Source: Streptomyces sp. A3M-1-3 (GTDB lineage Bacteria > Actinomycetota > Actinomycetes > Streptomycetales > Streptomycetaceae). From it: a stretch of 64,000 nucleotides of DNA. How positions within the stretch are numbered: the stretch's first letter is position 1; each line of letters begins with the position of its first letter. Location of the stretch: contig NZ_JANAVP010000007.1 of NCBI RefSeq assembly GCF_024213665.1, positions 1 to 64,000 of the forward strand. The letters run 5' to 3'. A model generated the notes under the pieces. That model was not told the origin of the DNA. It did no database searches and saw only the letters and a list, made by a program, of their open reading frames with translations. This document shows, in pieces, positions 7,736 to 16,661 of the stretch. The position numbers and the translations under genes are program-made.

Positions 7736-9670
7736 TCAGTCGCGCGCGGCCTCGGCCGGCTCGTCCTCGGCGCCCTCGGCCTCGTCCTCGTACGTGCCGT
7801 CCAGCTTGGCGACCAGGCCGGTGACCTGCCGGGCGATGTCCGGGGCGGTCAGCCCGATCTCGGCCATGACCTCCTTGCGGGAGGCGTGGTCGAGGAAGCG
7901 CGACGGGATGCCGAAGTCGCGCAGCGGGATGTCGACACCCGCGTCGCGCAGCGCCTGGGCGACAGCCGAACCGACGCCGCCGGCCCGGCTGTTGTCCTCG
8001 ACGGTGACGACGACGCGGTGCTGCTCGGCGAGCGGCGCGAGCGCCTCGTCGACCGGCTTGACCCAGCGCGGGTCGACGACAGTGGTCGAGATGCCCTGCT
8101 TGTCGAGCAGGCCGGCGATCTCCAGGCACATCGGGGCGAGTGCGCCGACGGAGACCAGCAGGACGTCCCGGGTGTCGCCGGCGGCGTTGCGCAGGACGTC
8201 CATGCCGCCGAGCCGGCCCACGGCGGGGACGGCCGGGCCGACCACGCCCTTGGAGTAGCGGACGACGGTCGGGGCGTCGTCGACCTCGACGGCCTCGCGC
8301 AGCTGGGCGCGCAGCTGTTCGGCGTCGCGCGGGGCGGCGATGCGCAGGGTGGGGACGCACTGCAGCATCGACATGTCCCACATGCCGTTGTGCGAGGCGC
8401 CGTCGTCGCCGGTGACGCCGGCCCGGTCGAGGACGAACGTGACCCCGCACTTGTGCAGGGCCACATCCATCAGGACCTGGTCGAAGGCTCGGTTGAGGAA
8501 CGTCGCGTACACCGCGAAGACCGGGTGCAGTCCGCCGGTGGCCAGGCCCGCCGCGGAGACAGCGCCGTGCTGCTCGGCGATGCCGACGTCGTAGATCCGG
8601 TCCGGGAAGGTGTCGGCGAACTTCTTCAGGCCGACCGGCTGCAGCATGGCCGCGGTGATGGCGACGACGTCGTCGCGGTCGTGGCCGAGCTTGACCATCT
8701 CGTCGCCGAAGACCGAGGTCCAGCTGGCAGCCGCGGTGTTGACGGGCAGTCCGGTGTCGGGGTGGATCGGGCCGATGCCGTGGAAGCGGTCGGCCTCGTC
8801 CTGCTCGGCGGGTTTGTAGCCGCGGCCCTTCTCGGTGATGCAGTGGACGATGACCGGGCCGCCGAAACGCTTGGCGCGTGCGAGGGCGGACTCCAGGGCC
8901 TCGATGTCGTGGCCGTCGATCGGACCGACGTACTTCAGGCCGAGGTCCTCGAACATGCCCTGCGGGGCGATGAAGTCCTTCAGGCCCTTCTTCGCGCCGT
9001 GCAGCGTCTCGTAGAGCGGCTTTCCGACGACCGGGGTACGGTCCAGGATCTCCTTGCCACGGGCGAGGAAGCGCTCGTAGCCGTCGGTGGTCCGCAGGGT
9101 GGCGAGGTGGTTCGCGAGCCCGCCGATGGTCGGGGAGTACGAACGCTCGTTGTCGTTGACCACGATGACCAGCGGGCGGTCCTTGGCGGCGGCGATGTTG
9201 TTCAGCGCCTCCCAGGCCATGCCGCCGGTGAGCGCGCCGTCGCCGATCACGGCGACGACATGGTCGTCCTTCTTCAGGACCTCGTTGGCCTTGGCGAGGC
9301 CGTCGGCCCAGCCGAGCACGGTGGAGGCGTGGCTGTTCTCGATGACGTCGTGCGCGGACTCGGCGCGCGACGGGTAGCCGGACAGGCCGCCCCTGGCACG
9401 CAGCCTCGCGAAATCCTGACGGCCCGTGAGCAGCTTGTGCACGTACGACTGGTGACCCGTGTCGAAGAGGACCTTGTCCTTCGGGGAGTCGAAGACCCGG
9501 TGCAGCGCGATGGTCAGTTCCACCACGCCGAGGTTGGGGCCGAGGTGACCGCCGGTCTTGGACACCGCGTCGACGAGAAAGGCTCTGATCTCCGCGGCCA
9601 GCTGGTCCAGCTGCTCCGGGCTGAGCCGGTCCAGATCGCGCGGTCCCGTGATGCGGGTCAGCAGGGCCAC
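7736..9670 (-). CDS. dxs: 1-deoxy-D-xylulose-5-phosphate synthase
   Basis: A 644-residue thiamine-diphosphate enzyme condensing pyruvate and glyceraldehyde 3-phosphate, the first step of the MEP isoprenoid pathway. Visible landmarks are [32 protein letters not shown], the ThDP motif [16 protein letters not shown], and the transketolase-like pyrimidine-binding domain beginning near [17 protein letters not shown] (catalytic Glu in EQH). A transketolase C-terminal domain follows. Length is normal, with a short acidic tail after residue 620. GTG 9670 follows a GGAGGC site. Confidence 0.97.
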   Translation of the reverse strand: MALLTRITGPRDLDRLSPEQLDQLAAEIRAFLVDAVSKTGGHLGPNLGVVELTIALHRVFDSPKDKVLFDTGHQSYVHKLLTGRQDFARLRARGGLSGYPSRAESAHDVIENSHASTVLGWADGLAKANEVLKKDDHVVAVIGDGALTGGMAWEALNNIAAAKDRPLVIVVNDNERSYSPTIGGLANHLATLRTTDGYERFLARGKEILDRTPVVGKPLYETLHGAKKGLKDFIAPQGMFEDLGLKYVGPIDGHDIEALESALARAKRFGGPVIVHCITEKGRGYKPAEQDEADRFHGIGPIHPDTGLPVNTAAASWTSVFGDEMVKLGHDRDDVVAITAAMLQPVGLKKFADTFPDRIYDVGIAEQHGAVSAAGLATGGLHPVFAVYATFLNRAFDQVLMDVALHKCGVTFVLDRAGVTGDDGASHNGMWDMSMLQCVPTLRIAAPRDAEQLRAQLREAVEVDDAPTVVRYSKGVVGPAVPAVGRLGGMDVLRNAAGDTRDVLLVSVGALAPMCLEIAGLLDKQGISTTVVDPRWVKPVDEALAPLAEQHRVVVTVEDNSRAGGVGSAVAQALRDAGVDIPLRDFGIPSRFLDHASRKEVMAEIGLTAPDIARQVTGLVAKLDGTYEDEAEGAEDEPAEAARD

Positions 9671-9782
9671 CCGTGCCTCCTTGCAGTTGAACGCTTATGC
9701 GTACCGGTCCGCTGAGTCTAATGTTCCGTCCACGACCGGGGGCACCGGGCGGTGCGATGTACGTCACGCATACGGCTGAACA

Positions 9783-9829
9783 CGCAGAGGTGCCCGGCGC
9801 CGAGTGCGGCGCCGGGCACGTGCTCTGCG
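9783..9829 (-). terminator. Terminator of the xylFGH operon
   Basis: A long near-perfect hairpin: outer arms CGCAGAG/CTCTGCG and inner arms GTGCCCGGCGCC/GGCGCCGGGCAC with a 6-base loop. It starts just beyond the xylH stop codon. Confidence 0.85.
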
Positions 9830-9838
9830 GGACCGCGG

Positions 9839-11128
9839 TCAGGCGCGGCCTGCGGTCTTCTGCGTCTTGCGCGTGACGGAGTCGATCACGACGGTCGCCA
9901 GCAGGACACCACCGGTGATCATGAACTGGATCGGCGTGGCGATGCCTTCCAGCGCCAGCCCGTACTGGATCGAGACGATCACCATGACACCGAGCAGTGC
10001 GTTCCAGGTCCGGCCGCGTCCGCCGAACAGGCTGGTGCCGCCGATGACGGCCGCAGCGATCACGTTCATCAACAGGTCACCGGCACCGGCGCTCTGGTTC
10101 GCGGCCGCGATCTTGGAGGCCCAGAACAGGCCGCCGATGGCGGCGAAGGTGCCCGCGATCGAGAAGACCGAGATGCGGATCGCCGTGACGTTGATACCCG
10201 CCCGCCGGGAGGCCTCGACGCTGCCGCCGAGCGCGAAGATCTTGCGGCCGTACGCGGTGCGGCGCAGTACGAAGTCCGTCACGACCAGCACCACCAGGAA
10301 GAGGACCAGCGCCAGCGGCAGGCCCTTGTACTGGTTGAACATGATCGCGGCGGCGAATGCGACCACCGCGAGCAGCACCGTACGCATCACGATGTCGATG
10401 ACCGGCCGGGACGGGACCCCGGCGGCCTCACGACGACGGTTGTCGAAGAAGGTCGAGAGGAAGAAGCCGGCCACCGCGACCGCGGCGAGGCCGTAGGCGG
10501 CCGCCACGTCCGAGAAGTAGTACGTGGTCAGCCTGCCGACGACACCTTCGCTGTCCAGGTTGATGGTGCCCTGGTCACCGAGGAGCTGGAGCATGAAGCC
10601 CTGCCAGAACAGCAGGCCGGCCAGCGTGACGGCGAAGGCAGGGGCACCGATCCGGGCGAAGAAGAAGCCGTGGAGCGCGCCGATGAGCGCGCCGCCGACG
10701 ATGGCGACGATCACGGCGAGCCACTCGTTCATGCCGTGGGTGACGCTCAGGACCGCGACGATCGCGCCGGACACACCGCTGACCGCACCGACCGACAGGT
10801 CGATCTCCCCGAGCAGCAGCACGAAGATGATGCCGACGGCCATCATTCCGGTGCCGACCATCGTGACGGCGATGTTGCTGAGGTTCTGCGCGGAGAGGAA
10901 GTTCGAGTTCAGGCTCTGGAAGATCGCGGCGATGATGACCAGGCCGATGACCACGGGGATCGAGCCCAGATCACCGGCGTGCAGCTTGCGCTTGAACTCC
11001 GAGATGTAGCCGGCGAAGCCCTGCTCGCGGACCAGCAGCCGGGGGTCGACCGCGGTGAGCGCGTCGTGGGCGGCCTCCGGGTTGACGACGGGCGCGTCGG
11101 AGTGGGCGGAGGTCTTTTCGGTGTTCAC
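9839..11128 (-). CDS. xylH: Xylose-type ABC transporter permease
   Basis: A 429-residue membrane component of a carbohydrate-uptake-2 (ribose/xylose) ABC importer. A roughly 60-residue cytoplasmic N-terminus precedes about ten to twelve transmembrane segments. The BPD_transp_2 features ALGGSVEASRRAGINVTAIRI and GGTSLFGGRGRTWNALLGV are clear. The GTG start overlaps the xylG stop (GTGA at 11125-11128), indicating translational coupling. It should work with XylG and XylF. Xylose as ligand is inferred from the conserved order with the ROK regulator, as in the S. coelicolor Rok7B7-XylFGH locus. Confidence 0.9.
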   Translation of the reverse strand: MNTEKTSAHSDAPVVNPEAAHDALTAVDPRLLVREQGFAGYISEFKRKLHAGDLGSIPVVIGLVIIAAIFQSLNSNFLSAQNLSNIAVTMVGTGMMAVGIIFVLLLGEIDLSVGAVSGVSGAIVAVLSVTHGMNEWLAVIVAIVGGALIGALHGFFFARIGAPAFAVTLAGLLFWQGFMLQLLGDQGTINLDSEGVVGRLTTYYFSDVAAAYGLAAVAVAGFFLSTFFDNRRREAAGVPSRPVIDIVMRTVLLAVVAFAAAIMFNQYKGLPLALVLFLVVLVVTDFVLRRTAYGRKIFALGGSVEASRRAGINVTAIRISVFSIAGTFAAIGGLFWASKIAAANQSAGAGDLLMNVIAAAVIGGTSLFGGRGRTWNALLGVMVIVSIQYGLALEGIATPIQFMITGGVLLATVVIDSVTRKTQKTAGRA

Positions 11129-11913
11129 TTCTGAACCTCCGTGCTGCGCGCCGCACGACGGGTCACGGCGTTCTCCGTGGCGCCGGTGATGGCGGAGATG
11201 ATCTCTTCCTGCGAGGTGGACTTCACGTCGAAGACACCGTTGTTCCGGCCCAGCCGGAGGACGGCCACCTTGTCGGCGACTGCCTTCACATCGGCCATGT
11301 TGTGGCTGATGAGGATGACCGCGTGGCCTCGCTCGCGCAGCCGCTCGACCAGGTCGAGGACCTGCGCGGTCTGCTCGACACCGAGGGCCGCGGTGGGCTC
11401 GTCGAGGATGACGAGCTTCGGCTCGCCGAGCATCGACCGGGCGATGGCCACAGTCTGGCGCTGGCCGCCGGAGAGCGAGGCGATCGGGATGCGGACGCTC
11501 GGGATGCGGATCGAGAGCGTGGTGAGGAGCTCGCGGGCGCGGCGCTCCATCTCGACCTCGTTCAGGACACCGCGCTTGCGGAGCTCCCGGCCGAGGTAGA
11601 GGTTGCCGACCACATCGATGTTGTCGCACAGCGCGAGGTCCTGGTAGACGGTCGCGATGCCCAGGTTCTGGGCGTCGTGCGGCTTGCCGATCGATACGGA
11701 CTCGCCTTCCCATTCGATGACGCCTTCATCGATGGGGTGCACGCCGGCGATCGTCTTGACCAGCGTGGACTTTCCGGCGCCGTTGTCGCCGACAAGGGCG
11801 ACCACCTCGCCGCCGTGGACCTCAAGCTCTACATCGGTGAGTGCCTGAACGGCACCGAAGCGCTTTGAGACCCCGCGCAACGCCAGCACGGGCGTAGCGG
11901 ACACGTGAACCAT
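11125..11913 (-). CDS. xylG: Xylose-type ABC transporter ATP-binding protein
   Basis: A 262-residue ATPase with Walker A GDNGAGKST, Q-loop TVYQDLALCDN, signature LSGGQRQTVAIA, Walker B LVILDEPTAAL and switch His in ILISHNMADV. It is a single ABC module, whereas many CUT2 ATPases are tandem; the half-size form is usual in actinobacteria. Two starts are possible. ATG 11913 abuts a GAAGGAG site with no spacer, while GTG 11904 is 9 bases from the same site and may be the true start. It follows xylF after a 174-base gap containing a large hairpin. Confidence 0.92.
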   Translation of the reverse strand: MVHVSATPVLALRGVSKRFGAVQALTDVELEVHGGEVVALVGDNGAGKSTLVKTIAGVHPIDEGVIEWEGESVSIGKPHDAQNLGIATVYQDLALCDNIDVVGNLYLGRELRKRGVLNEVEMERRARELLTTLSIRIPSVRIPIASLSGGQRQTVAIARSMLGEPKLVILDEPTAALGVEQTAQVLDLVERLRERGHAVILISHNMADVKAVADKVAVLRLGRNNGVFDVKSTSQEEIISAITGATENAVTRRAARSTEVQK

Positions 11914-12020
11914 CTCCTTCGCCGCCTGACCGGCGGGGATGCCGCGCCGGGGGAAGGGGCGCGGTGGGTTGAGCAGAAGCGAACAGTCGGTGATCGGGCG
12001 ATCAGCCGGGAGAAGCGTTT

Positions 12021-12075
12021 CTGTCCGGTGCCGGCCCCGATAGCGGGGGCTGGAAGGGGGCCGGGCACCGGACAG
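12021..12075 (-). terminator. Large hairpin between xylF and xylG
   Basis: Arms beginning CTGTCCGGTGC and ending GCACCGGACAG, with GGCCCC/GGGGCC continuing inward. It lies inside the xylFGH operon after the binding-protein gene. Such structures usually attenuate read-through or protect the upstream mRNA, so that the binding protein is made in excess. Confidence 0.75.
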
Positions 12076-12087
12076 GGCTTCTGGGAT

Positions 12088-13200
12088 CTACTTCAGGCCG
12101 AGTGCGTCGCAGGCGGCCTTGTACTTCGGGGTGCAGATCTCGGCGACGGTGTACACGCCGTCCTTGATGACGGTGTCACCGATGTTGTCCTTGGTCAGCG
12201 AGACGACCGGGACGAGCACGGACGGGATGCCCTTGTTGGTGGGACTGTCGACCTTCTCCTTGGCGATGGAGTCGAGCTTCTCGCCCTTGGCGAGGGCGAC
12301 GGCCATCTCCGCGGCGGCCGCGGCCTCCGGCGCGTACGGCTTGTAGACGCTCGCGAACTGCTCACCCGCGACGATCCGCTGCACACCGGCGATCTCCGCG
12401 TCCTGGCCGGTGACCGGCGGGAGCTTGGCGAAGCCGGCGGCCTTCAGGGCGGTGATGATGCCGCCGGCCATGCCGTCGTTGGCGGAGTAGACACCGATGA
12501 TCTTGTCCTTGCCAAGGGCCGAGATCGCCGCCTCCATGTTGGCGTTGGCGTTCTCCGGCTTCCACTCCTTGGTGTCGTACTCCTTGCCGACGTTCACCTT
12601 GCCGTCGAGCTCGGCGTGTGCGCCCTTCTTGAAGAGGGCGGCGTTCGGGTCGGTGATCGCGCCGTTCATCATCACGATCTGGCCGCCCTTGGCCTTGTCG
12701 CCCAGGGCGTCGAGGAGCGCCTTGCCCTGGACGTGGCCGACCTCTTCGTTGTCGAAGGAGGTGTAGCCGTCGATCGGGCCCTCGGCGAGACGGTCGAAGG
12801 CGACGACCGGGATGCCCGCGTCCTTGGCCTTCTTCACGCTGCCGGCGATGGCCTTGGAGTCGACCGCGTCCACGATCAGGGCGTCGACCTTGTTGGTGAT
12901 CATCGTGTCGACCTGCTGCGTCTGCAGGGTCGCGTCCTGCTTGGCGTTGGCGTAGACGACCTCGCCCTTGCCGTTGGTCAGCTCGCTGATCTTCTTCTCG
13001 ATGAGCGGCTTGTCGAACTTCTCGTACCGCGCGGTCTGGTTCTCCGGAAGGAGCAGACCGATCTTGATCGCGTCGCCCTTGCCGGCACCGGTCGCCGTGC
13101 CGTTGTCGCCCGCCTCTTTCGCGCTGCCACAAGCGGCGAGCGAGACAGCCATTGCGGTGGCGGCCACGGCCACGGCGGCACGACGCATCTGCGTGTTCAT
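12088..13200 (-). CDS. xylF: Xylose-type ABC transporter substrate-binding lipoprotein
   Basis: A 370-residue periplasmic-binding-protein type I (ribose/xylose family) lipoprotein. The signal peptide ends in the lipobox SLAACGS. The mature part shows IKIGLLLPENQTARYEKFDKP, then VDALIVDAVDSKAIAGSVKKA, IPVVAFDRLAEGP and GVYSANDGMAGGIITALKAAG, all typical of sugar-binding CUT2 proteins. ATG 13200 has GGAGG seven bases upstream. It is the first gene of xylFGH and lies 120 bases downstream of the ROK regulator on the same strand. The ligand is inferred from context. Confidence 0.92.
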   Translation of the reverse strand: MNTQMRRAAVAVAATAMAVSLAACGSAKEAGDNGTATGAGKGDAIKIGLLLPENQTARYEKFDKPLIEKKISELTNGKGEVVYANAKQDATLQTQQVDTMITNKVDALIVDAVDSKAIAGSVKKAKDAGIPVVAFDRLAEGPIDGYTSFDNEEVGHVQGKALLDALGDKAKGGQIVMMNGAITDPNAALFKKGAHAELDGKVNVGKEYDTKEWKPENANANMEAAISALGKDKIIGVYSANDGMAGGIITALKAAGFAKLPPVTGQDAEIAGVQRIVAGEQFASVYKPYAPEAAAAAEMAVALAKGEKLDSIAKEKVDSPTNKGIPSVLVPVVSLTKDNIGDTVIKDGVYTVAEICTPKYKAACDALGLK

Positions 13201-13290
13201 ACAGAAACCTCCCTGACGAGGCCGCGACAGTGCGGCCGAGGTGGCTCGAAGTCAACTCGGCCCCATCGTCACCGTCAAGGAGTAAATCTT

Positions 13291-13319
13291 TAACGAGATG
13301 ACAACGGTGCCATTCGTTA
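13291..13319. promoter_or_regulatory. Inverted repeat upstream of xylF (candidate ROK operator)
   Basis: TAACGA and TCGTTA are separated by 17 bases, about 90 to 120 bases upstream of the xylF start and immediately downstream of the ROK gene stop. AT-rich sites of this kind are typical of ROK repressors. Binding by the neighbouring ROK protein is inference. Confidence 0.4.
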
Positions 13320-13320
13320 T

Positions 13321-14520
13321 CTAAGTGAAGGCAGGCGTCCCGACAGGAACCGAGCTGTCCAGAAGGGTAGAATCGCCCATTTCGCTCAGCACGAGGGCCA
13401 ACGCGCCCAATACCTCGGCACGTCCACCGAGCGCCCCGGGCAGAACGGACAGCTGACGGGCCGCGCTGGGAATCGCGTACCGGGAGACCGAGTCTCGTAT
13501 CGGTCCGAGGACCAATTCTCCCGCTTCGGCCAGATTTCCGCCCAGCACAACCCGACTGGGATTGAGCAGGTTGCAGAGGTTGGCCACACCGCTGCCGATG
13601 TGGCGACCGACGTCCCCGATCACGCGGCGGCAGCCGGGATCGCCCTCACGGGCCAGTTGGACCACGCGTTCCATGGTCAGCTCGGCCCCGTAGCTGGGCT
13701 GCAGCAGCGGCAGTACGTACCGCGCGGCGGTGAACGTCTCCAGGCACCCACGGTTGCCGCAGCGGCACACCGGACCCGACTCGTCGAGCGTGATGTGCCC
13801 GATCTCCCCCGCCGTACCGCCCGGCCCGCGGTAGATCTGGCCGCTGATCACCAGGCCGGCGCCGACACCGCTGGCGACCTTGATGTACGCGAGGTCCTTC
13901 ACCCCGCGTCCGCTGCCCCAGACGAGCTCGCCCAGCGCGCCGAGGTTGGCGTCGTTGTCGACGTACACCGGGACACCGAGGCGGCCCGACAGCTCGTCGC
14001 TGGGATGGATGCCGGTCCAGCCCGGCAGGATCGAGGTGGAGCCGAGGGTGCCCGACTCGACGTCGATGGGGCCCGGCACGCCGAGCCCGACGCCGATCAC
14101 CTTGTCCAGGCCCACACCGACCGTGCCGATCAGGTGCTTGACCAGCTCCTCCGCCCGGTCGAAGCCCTGCGCGGACGAGGCGTCCACATCCAGCGGCTCG
14201 GACTCCTCGGCGAGCACCTGGTGCGCCAGATTCCCGACCGCCACCCGCAGATGGGTATGACCGAAATCGACCCCGATGACGATGCCCGCGTCACCGCTGA
14301 GCGAGACGCTGCGGGCCCTGCGGCCACCCGCCGAGGTCGGCGTGACCTCGACGGTTCCCCCGTCCTTGAGCTCGCGGACGATATTGGAGACCGTGGCCGC
14401 CGAAAGTCCGGTGCTGCGGGCGATCTCCGCCTGGGTGAGCGAACCGGCCAAGCGCACCGCGCGCACCACCCGCTCGAGGTTGGCCCGGTGCAGAGAAGAC
14501 TGCGACCCCGGAGTCTCCAC
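13321..14520 (-). CDS. rok7B7: ROK-family transcriptional regulator (Rok7B7-like)
   Basis: A 399-residue regulator with an N-terminal winged HTH (LTQAEIARSTGLSAATVSNIVRELKDGG has the recognition helix, residues about 28-55) and a ROK sugar-kinase-like domain. In the latter, VIGVDFGHTHLRVAV is the phosphate-1 loop, and the ROK zinc motif CGNRGCLE with GTAGEIGH is present. Sugar or sugar-phosphate binding would control DNA binding. The position directly upstream of xylFGH and next to ngcEFG matches Rok7B7 of S. coelicolor, reported to repress xylFGH and to affect carbon control and antibiotic production. GTG 14520 has AGGAG ten bases upstream. Confidence 0.92.
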   Translation of the reverse strand: METPGSQSSLHRANLERVVRAVRLAGSLTQAEIARSTGLSAATVSNIVRELKDGGTVEVTPTSAGGRRARSVSLSGDAGIVIGVDFGHTHLRVAVGNLAHQVLAEESEPLDVDASSAQGFDRAEELVKHLIGTVGVGLDKVIGVGLGVPGPIDVESGTLGSTSILPGWTGIHPSDELSGRLGVPVYVDNDANLGALGELVWGSGRGVKDLAYIKVASGVGAGLVISGQIYRGPGGTAGEIGHITLDESGPVCRCGNRGCLETFTAARYVLPLLQPSYGAELTMERVVQLAREGDPGCRRVIGDVGRHIGSGVANLCNLLNPSRVVLGGNLAEAGELVLGPIRDSVSRYAIPSAARQLSVLPGALGGRAEVLGALALVLSEMGDSTLLDSSVPVGTPAFT

Positions 14521-14672
14521 GACTCATCCACTCCTGACCTTGGCGGGCGGCACGACCACCGCCCCCGGTCGGGGCCGCCCCTATGAGACCCCGACGTATC
14601 TCCAACTTGTGAACTCTAAGCTGACGCTTTCGGCTCGCCTCCCGTCAAGACCTTGAGCGGGGCAAGAACACA

Positions 14673-14713
14673 CAGAACCGCCCACCCGGCCAGTGGCCGG
14701 GTGGGCGGTTCTG
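14673..14713 (-). terminator. Terminator of ngcEFG
   Basis: Perfect arms CAGAACCGCCCACCCGGCC and GGCCGGGTGGGCGGTTCTG with a 3-base loop, 26 bases beyond the ngcG stop on the minus strand. Confidence 0.9.
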
Positions 14714-14738
14714 CCCGCGTCGAAATCCCGGTGGGCCC

Positions 14739-15686
14739 CTACTTCAGCGCCCCCGCCGTCAGACCGGCGACCACCTGGCGCTGGAAGACGATGTACGCCG
14801 CGAGGACCGGCAGCATCGCCATCACCAGACCGGCGAAGAGCCCGGACCAGTCGCCCTTGTACCCCTGGCTGACCGCGAGCTCGACCAGGCCCTGGGAGAG
14901 CACCTTCTTCTCCGGGTCGGTGTTGAGCACCGTCGGCAGCATGTACTGGTTCCACTGCCCCAGGAAGTTGAAGATCGCGACGCTGATCAGGCCCGGCTTC
15001 GCCATCGGCAGCATGACCTGGAAGAAGGTTCTGGTGTGCGAGGCCCCGTCGATCAGCGCCGCCTCCGCCACCGAGGTCGGCAGCGTACGGAAGAAGGCGG
15101 TCAGGAAGAAGACCGTGAACGGCAGCGAGTAGGCGATGTAGACCAGGATCAGGCCGTGCAGCGTGTTGAGCAGGGCGACGTTGTTCAGTACGAAGAACAG
15201 CGGCACCAGCGCCAGCATGATCGGGAAGCTCATGCCGCCGATGAAGAGGAAGTAGATGAAGCGGTTGCCGGGGAACTCGAAGCGGGCCAGGACGTAGGCC
15301 GCCATCGAGCCGAACAGCAGCGTGCCGACCAGCGAACCGCCCACCACGATGACGGTGTTGAGGAAGTAGTCGCTCATGTGCGCCTGCGTCCAGGCCCGCG
15401 ACCAGTTCTCGAAGTGCAGCGCGTCCGGCAGCGACCAGGGCGAGGTGAAGATGTCCGCGTCGGTCTTGAAGGACGTCATCACCGCCCAGAGCAGCGGCAG
15501 CACCACCAGGATCGCCCAGATGACGAGCACGCCGTGCGAGAAGACATTGAGGACCGCGCCCTCGCTGCTCTTCACCTTCGCAGCCGGCGGGGCGGGCGCC
15601 TTCACCACGGGCGGCCGGTCCTCGGCAACGCCGGCCGGACCGGCGGGACCGGCCGGACCGGCGGGAACGGTGTCAGTCGTCTTCAT
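14739..15686 (-). CDS. ngcG: Amino-sugar ABC transporter permease (NgcG-like)
   Basis: A 315-residue MalG-type permease of a carbohydrate-uptake-1 importer. The EAA loop contacting the ATPase reads EAALIDGASHTRTFFQVMLP. Six transmembrane segments follow a roughly 45-residue cytoplasmic N-terminus. That N-terminus holds a Gly-Pro-Ala-Gly tandem repeat ([10 protein letters not shown]) encoded by a repeated GGACCGGC(C/G)G unit around 15640-15665. ATG 15686 shares its A with the ngcF stop (TGATG). No ATPase gene is in the operon; in Streptomyces the shared ATPase MsiK usually serves such importers. Confidence 0.88.
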   Translation of the reverse strand: MKTTDTVPAGPAGPAGPAGVAEDRPPVVKAPAPPAAKVKSSEGAVLNVFSHGVLVIWAILVVLPLLWAVMTSFKTDADIFTSPWSLPDALHFENWSRAWTQAHMSDYFLNTVIVVGGSLVGTLLFGSMAAYVLARFEFPGNRFIYFLFIGGMSFPIMLALVPLFFVLNNVALLNTLHGLILVYIAYSLPFTVFFLTAFFRTLPTSVAEAALIDGASHTRTFFQVMLPMAKPGLISVAIFNFLGQWNQYMLPTVLNTDPEKKVLSQGLVELAVSQGYKGDWSGLFAGLVMAMLPVLAAYIVFQRQVVAGLTAGALK

Positions 15687-16609
15687 CAGAACTCCAGCCG
15701 CTCGCGCCGGCCGAGCCGCATCACGACGGCCGCGAAGGCCAGGGTGACGACGAGCAGGGCGACGCCGATCGTTGTCGCGTATGCCGCCTGGCCGTCACGG
15801 AACGCCGTTTGGTAGACGTACAGCGTGAGGACCGTGGTGGAGTAGTCGGGTCCGCCGGGACCCACGGTCATGATCTGGACGACGGCGAAGGATTCCGCGC
15901 CCAGCGCCAGGATTCCCATGTACACCCAGCCCGACTGCACGGTGTCCCACAGCAGCGGCAGGGTGATCCTGAAGAAGGTGGTGAAGCGGCTCGCGCCGTC
16001 CAGCAGCGCCGCCTCGTAGAAGTCCTTGGGGATGGAGGCCATGCCCGCGGAGAAGAGCACGACGAAGAAGCCGACCGTGCTCCAGACCAGGACCGCCATC
16101 ACACACCACAGGGCGAGGTCGGGCTCACCGAGCCAGCCCGGCTGGACACTGTCCAGCCCCACGGCCCGCAGCGCGCCGTTGATCGCGCCGTCCTTGGGGT
16201 TGTACGCGAACTGGAACAGCAGCGCGACGATCGCGATCGACAGCACCTGAGGGAAGAAGTACGCGATCTTGTAGAAGGACGACCCGGGCACGCCGGCGAT
16301 GGCGGCGCCCTTGCGGCGCCGCCCGCCGACATTGAGCATGAAGGCGAAGAACAGCGCGAGGCCGAGTGTCACCAGCGGCAGCAGCAGCGCGAACCACAGG
16401 CTGTGCTGCAACGACTTCCAGAAGATGTCGTCGTCCAGCATCCGGCTGTAGTTGTCGAAGCCGACCATCTTGAAGTCCGGGCTCAGGCCGGTCCAGTCCG
16501 TGAACGAGTAGTAGATGGACTGGATGAACGGCCAGATGACGAAGATGGTGTACAACGCCAGCGGGGTTGCCAGGAACCCCACGATGAACCGGTACTTGCC
16601 GTGTTGCAT
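15686..16609 (-). CDS. ngcF: Amino-sugar ABC transporter permease (NgcF-like)
   Basis: A 307-residue MalF-type partner of NgcG with six transmembrane segments and the EAA loop EAALLDGASRFTTFFRITLP. The start ATG 16609 lies 52 bases after ngcE. The stop overlaps the ngcG start by one base, so the two permeases should be made in equal amounts. N-acetylglucosamine/chitobiose as substrate is inferred from the operon's place beside the ROK regulator and xylFGH, as described for NgcEFG of Streptomyces. Confidence 0.88.
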   Translation of the reverse strand: MQHGKYRFIVGFLATPLALYTIFVIWPFIQSIYYSFTDWTGLSPDFKMVGFDNYSRMLDDDIFWKSLQHSLWFALLLPLVTLGLALFFAFMLNVGGRRRKGAAIAGVPGSSFYKIAYFFPQVLSIAIVALLFQFAYNPKDGAINGALRAVGLDSVQPGWLGEPDLALWCVMAVLVWSTVGFFVVLFSAGMASIPKDFYEAALLDGASRFTTFFRITLPLLWDTVQSGWVYMGILALGAESFAVVQIMTVGPGGPDYSTTVLTLYVYQTAFRDGQAAYATTIGVALLVVTLAFAAVVMRLGRRERLEF

Positions 16610-16661
16610 GGTTACCGACCCCGATCTTCCGACGGCCGCCGCCGCCGCTGGTGACGCTTGC

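Noticed and set aside
9839..11713. A single 624-codon frame covering xylH plus part of xylG antiphase
   Set aside because: Only the last 429 codons are a permease; the upstream part is out of frame with the clear ABC ATPase, and GTG 11128 overlaps the xylG stop.
15640..15665. GGACCGGCC repeats considered as an operator array
   Set aside because: They are in frame within ngcG and encode the Gly-Pro-Ala-Gly N-terminal repeat.
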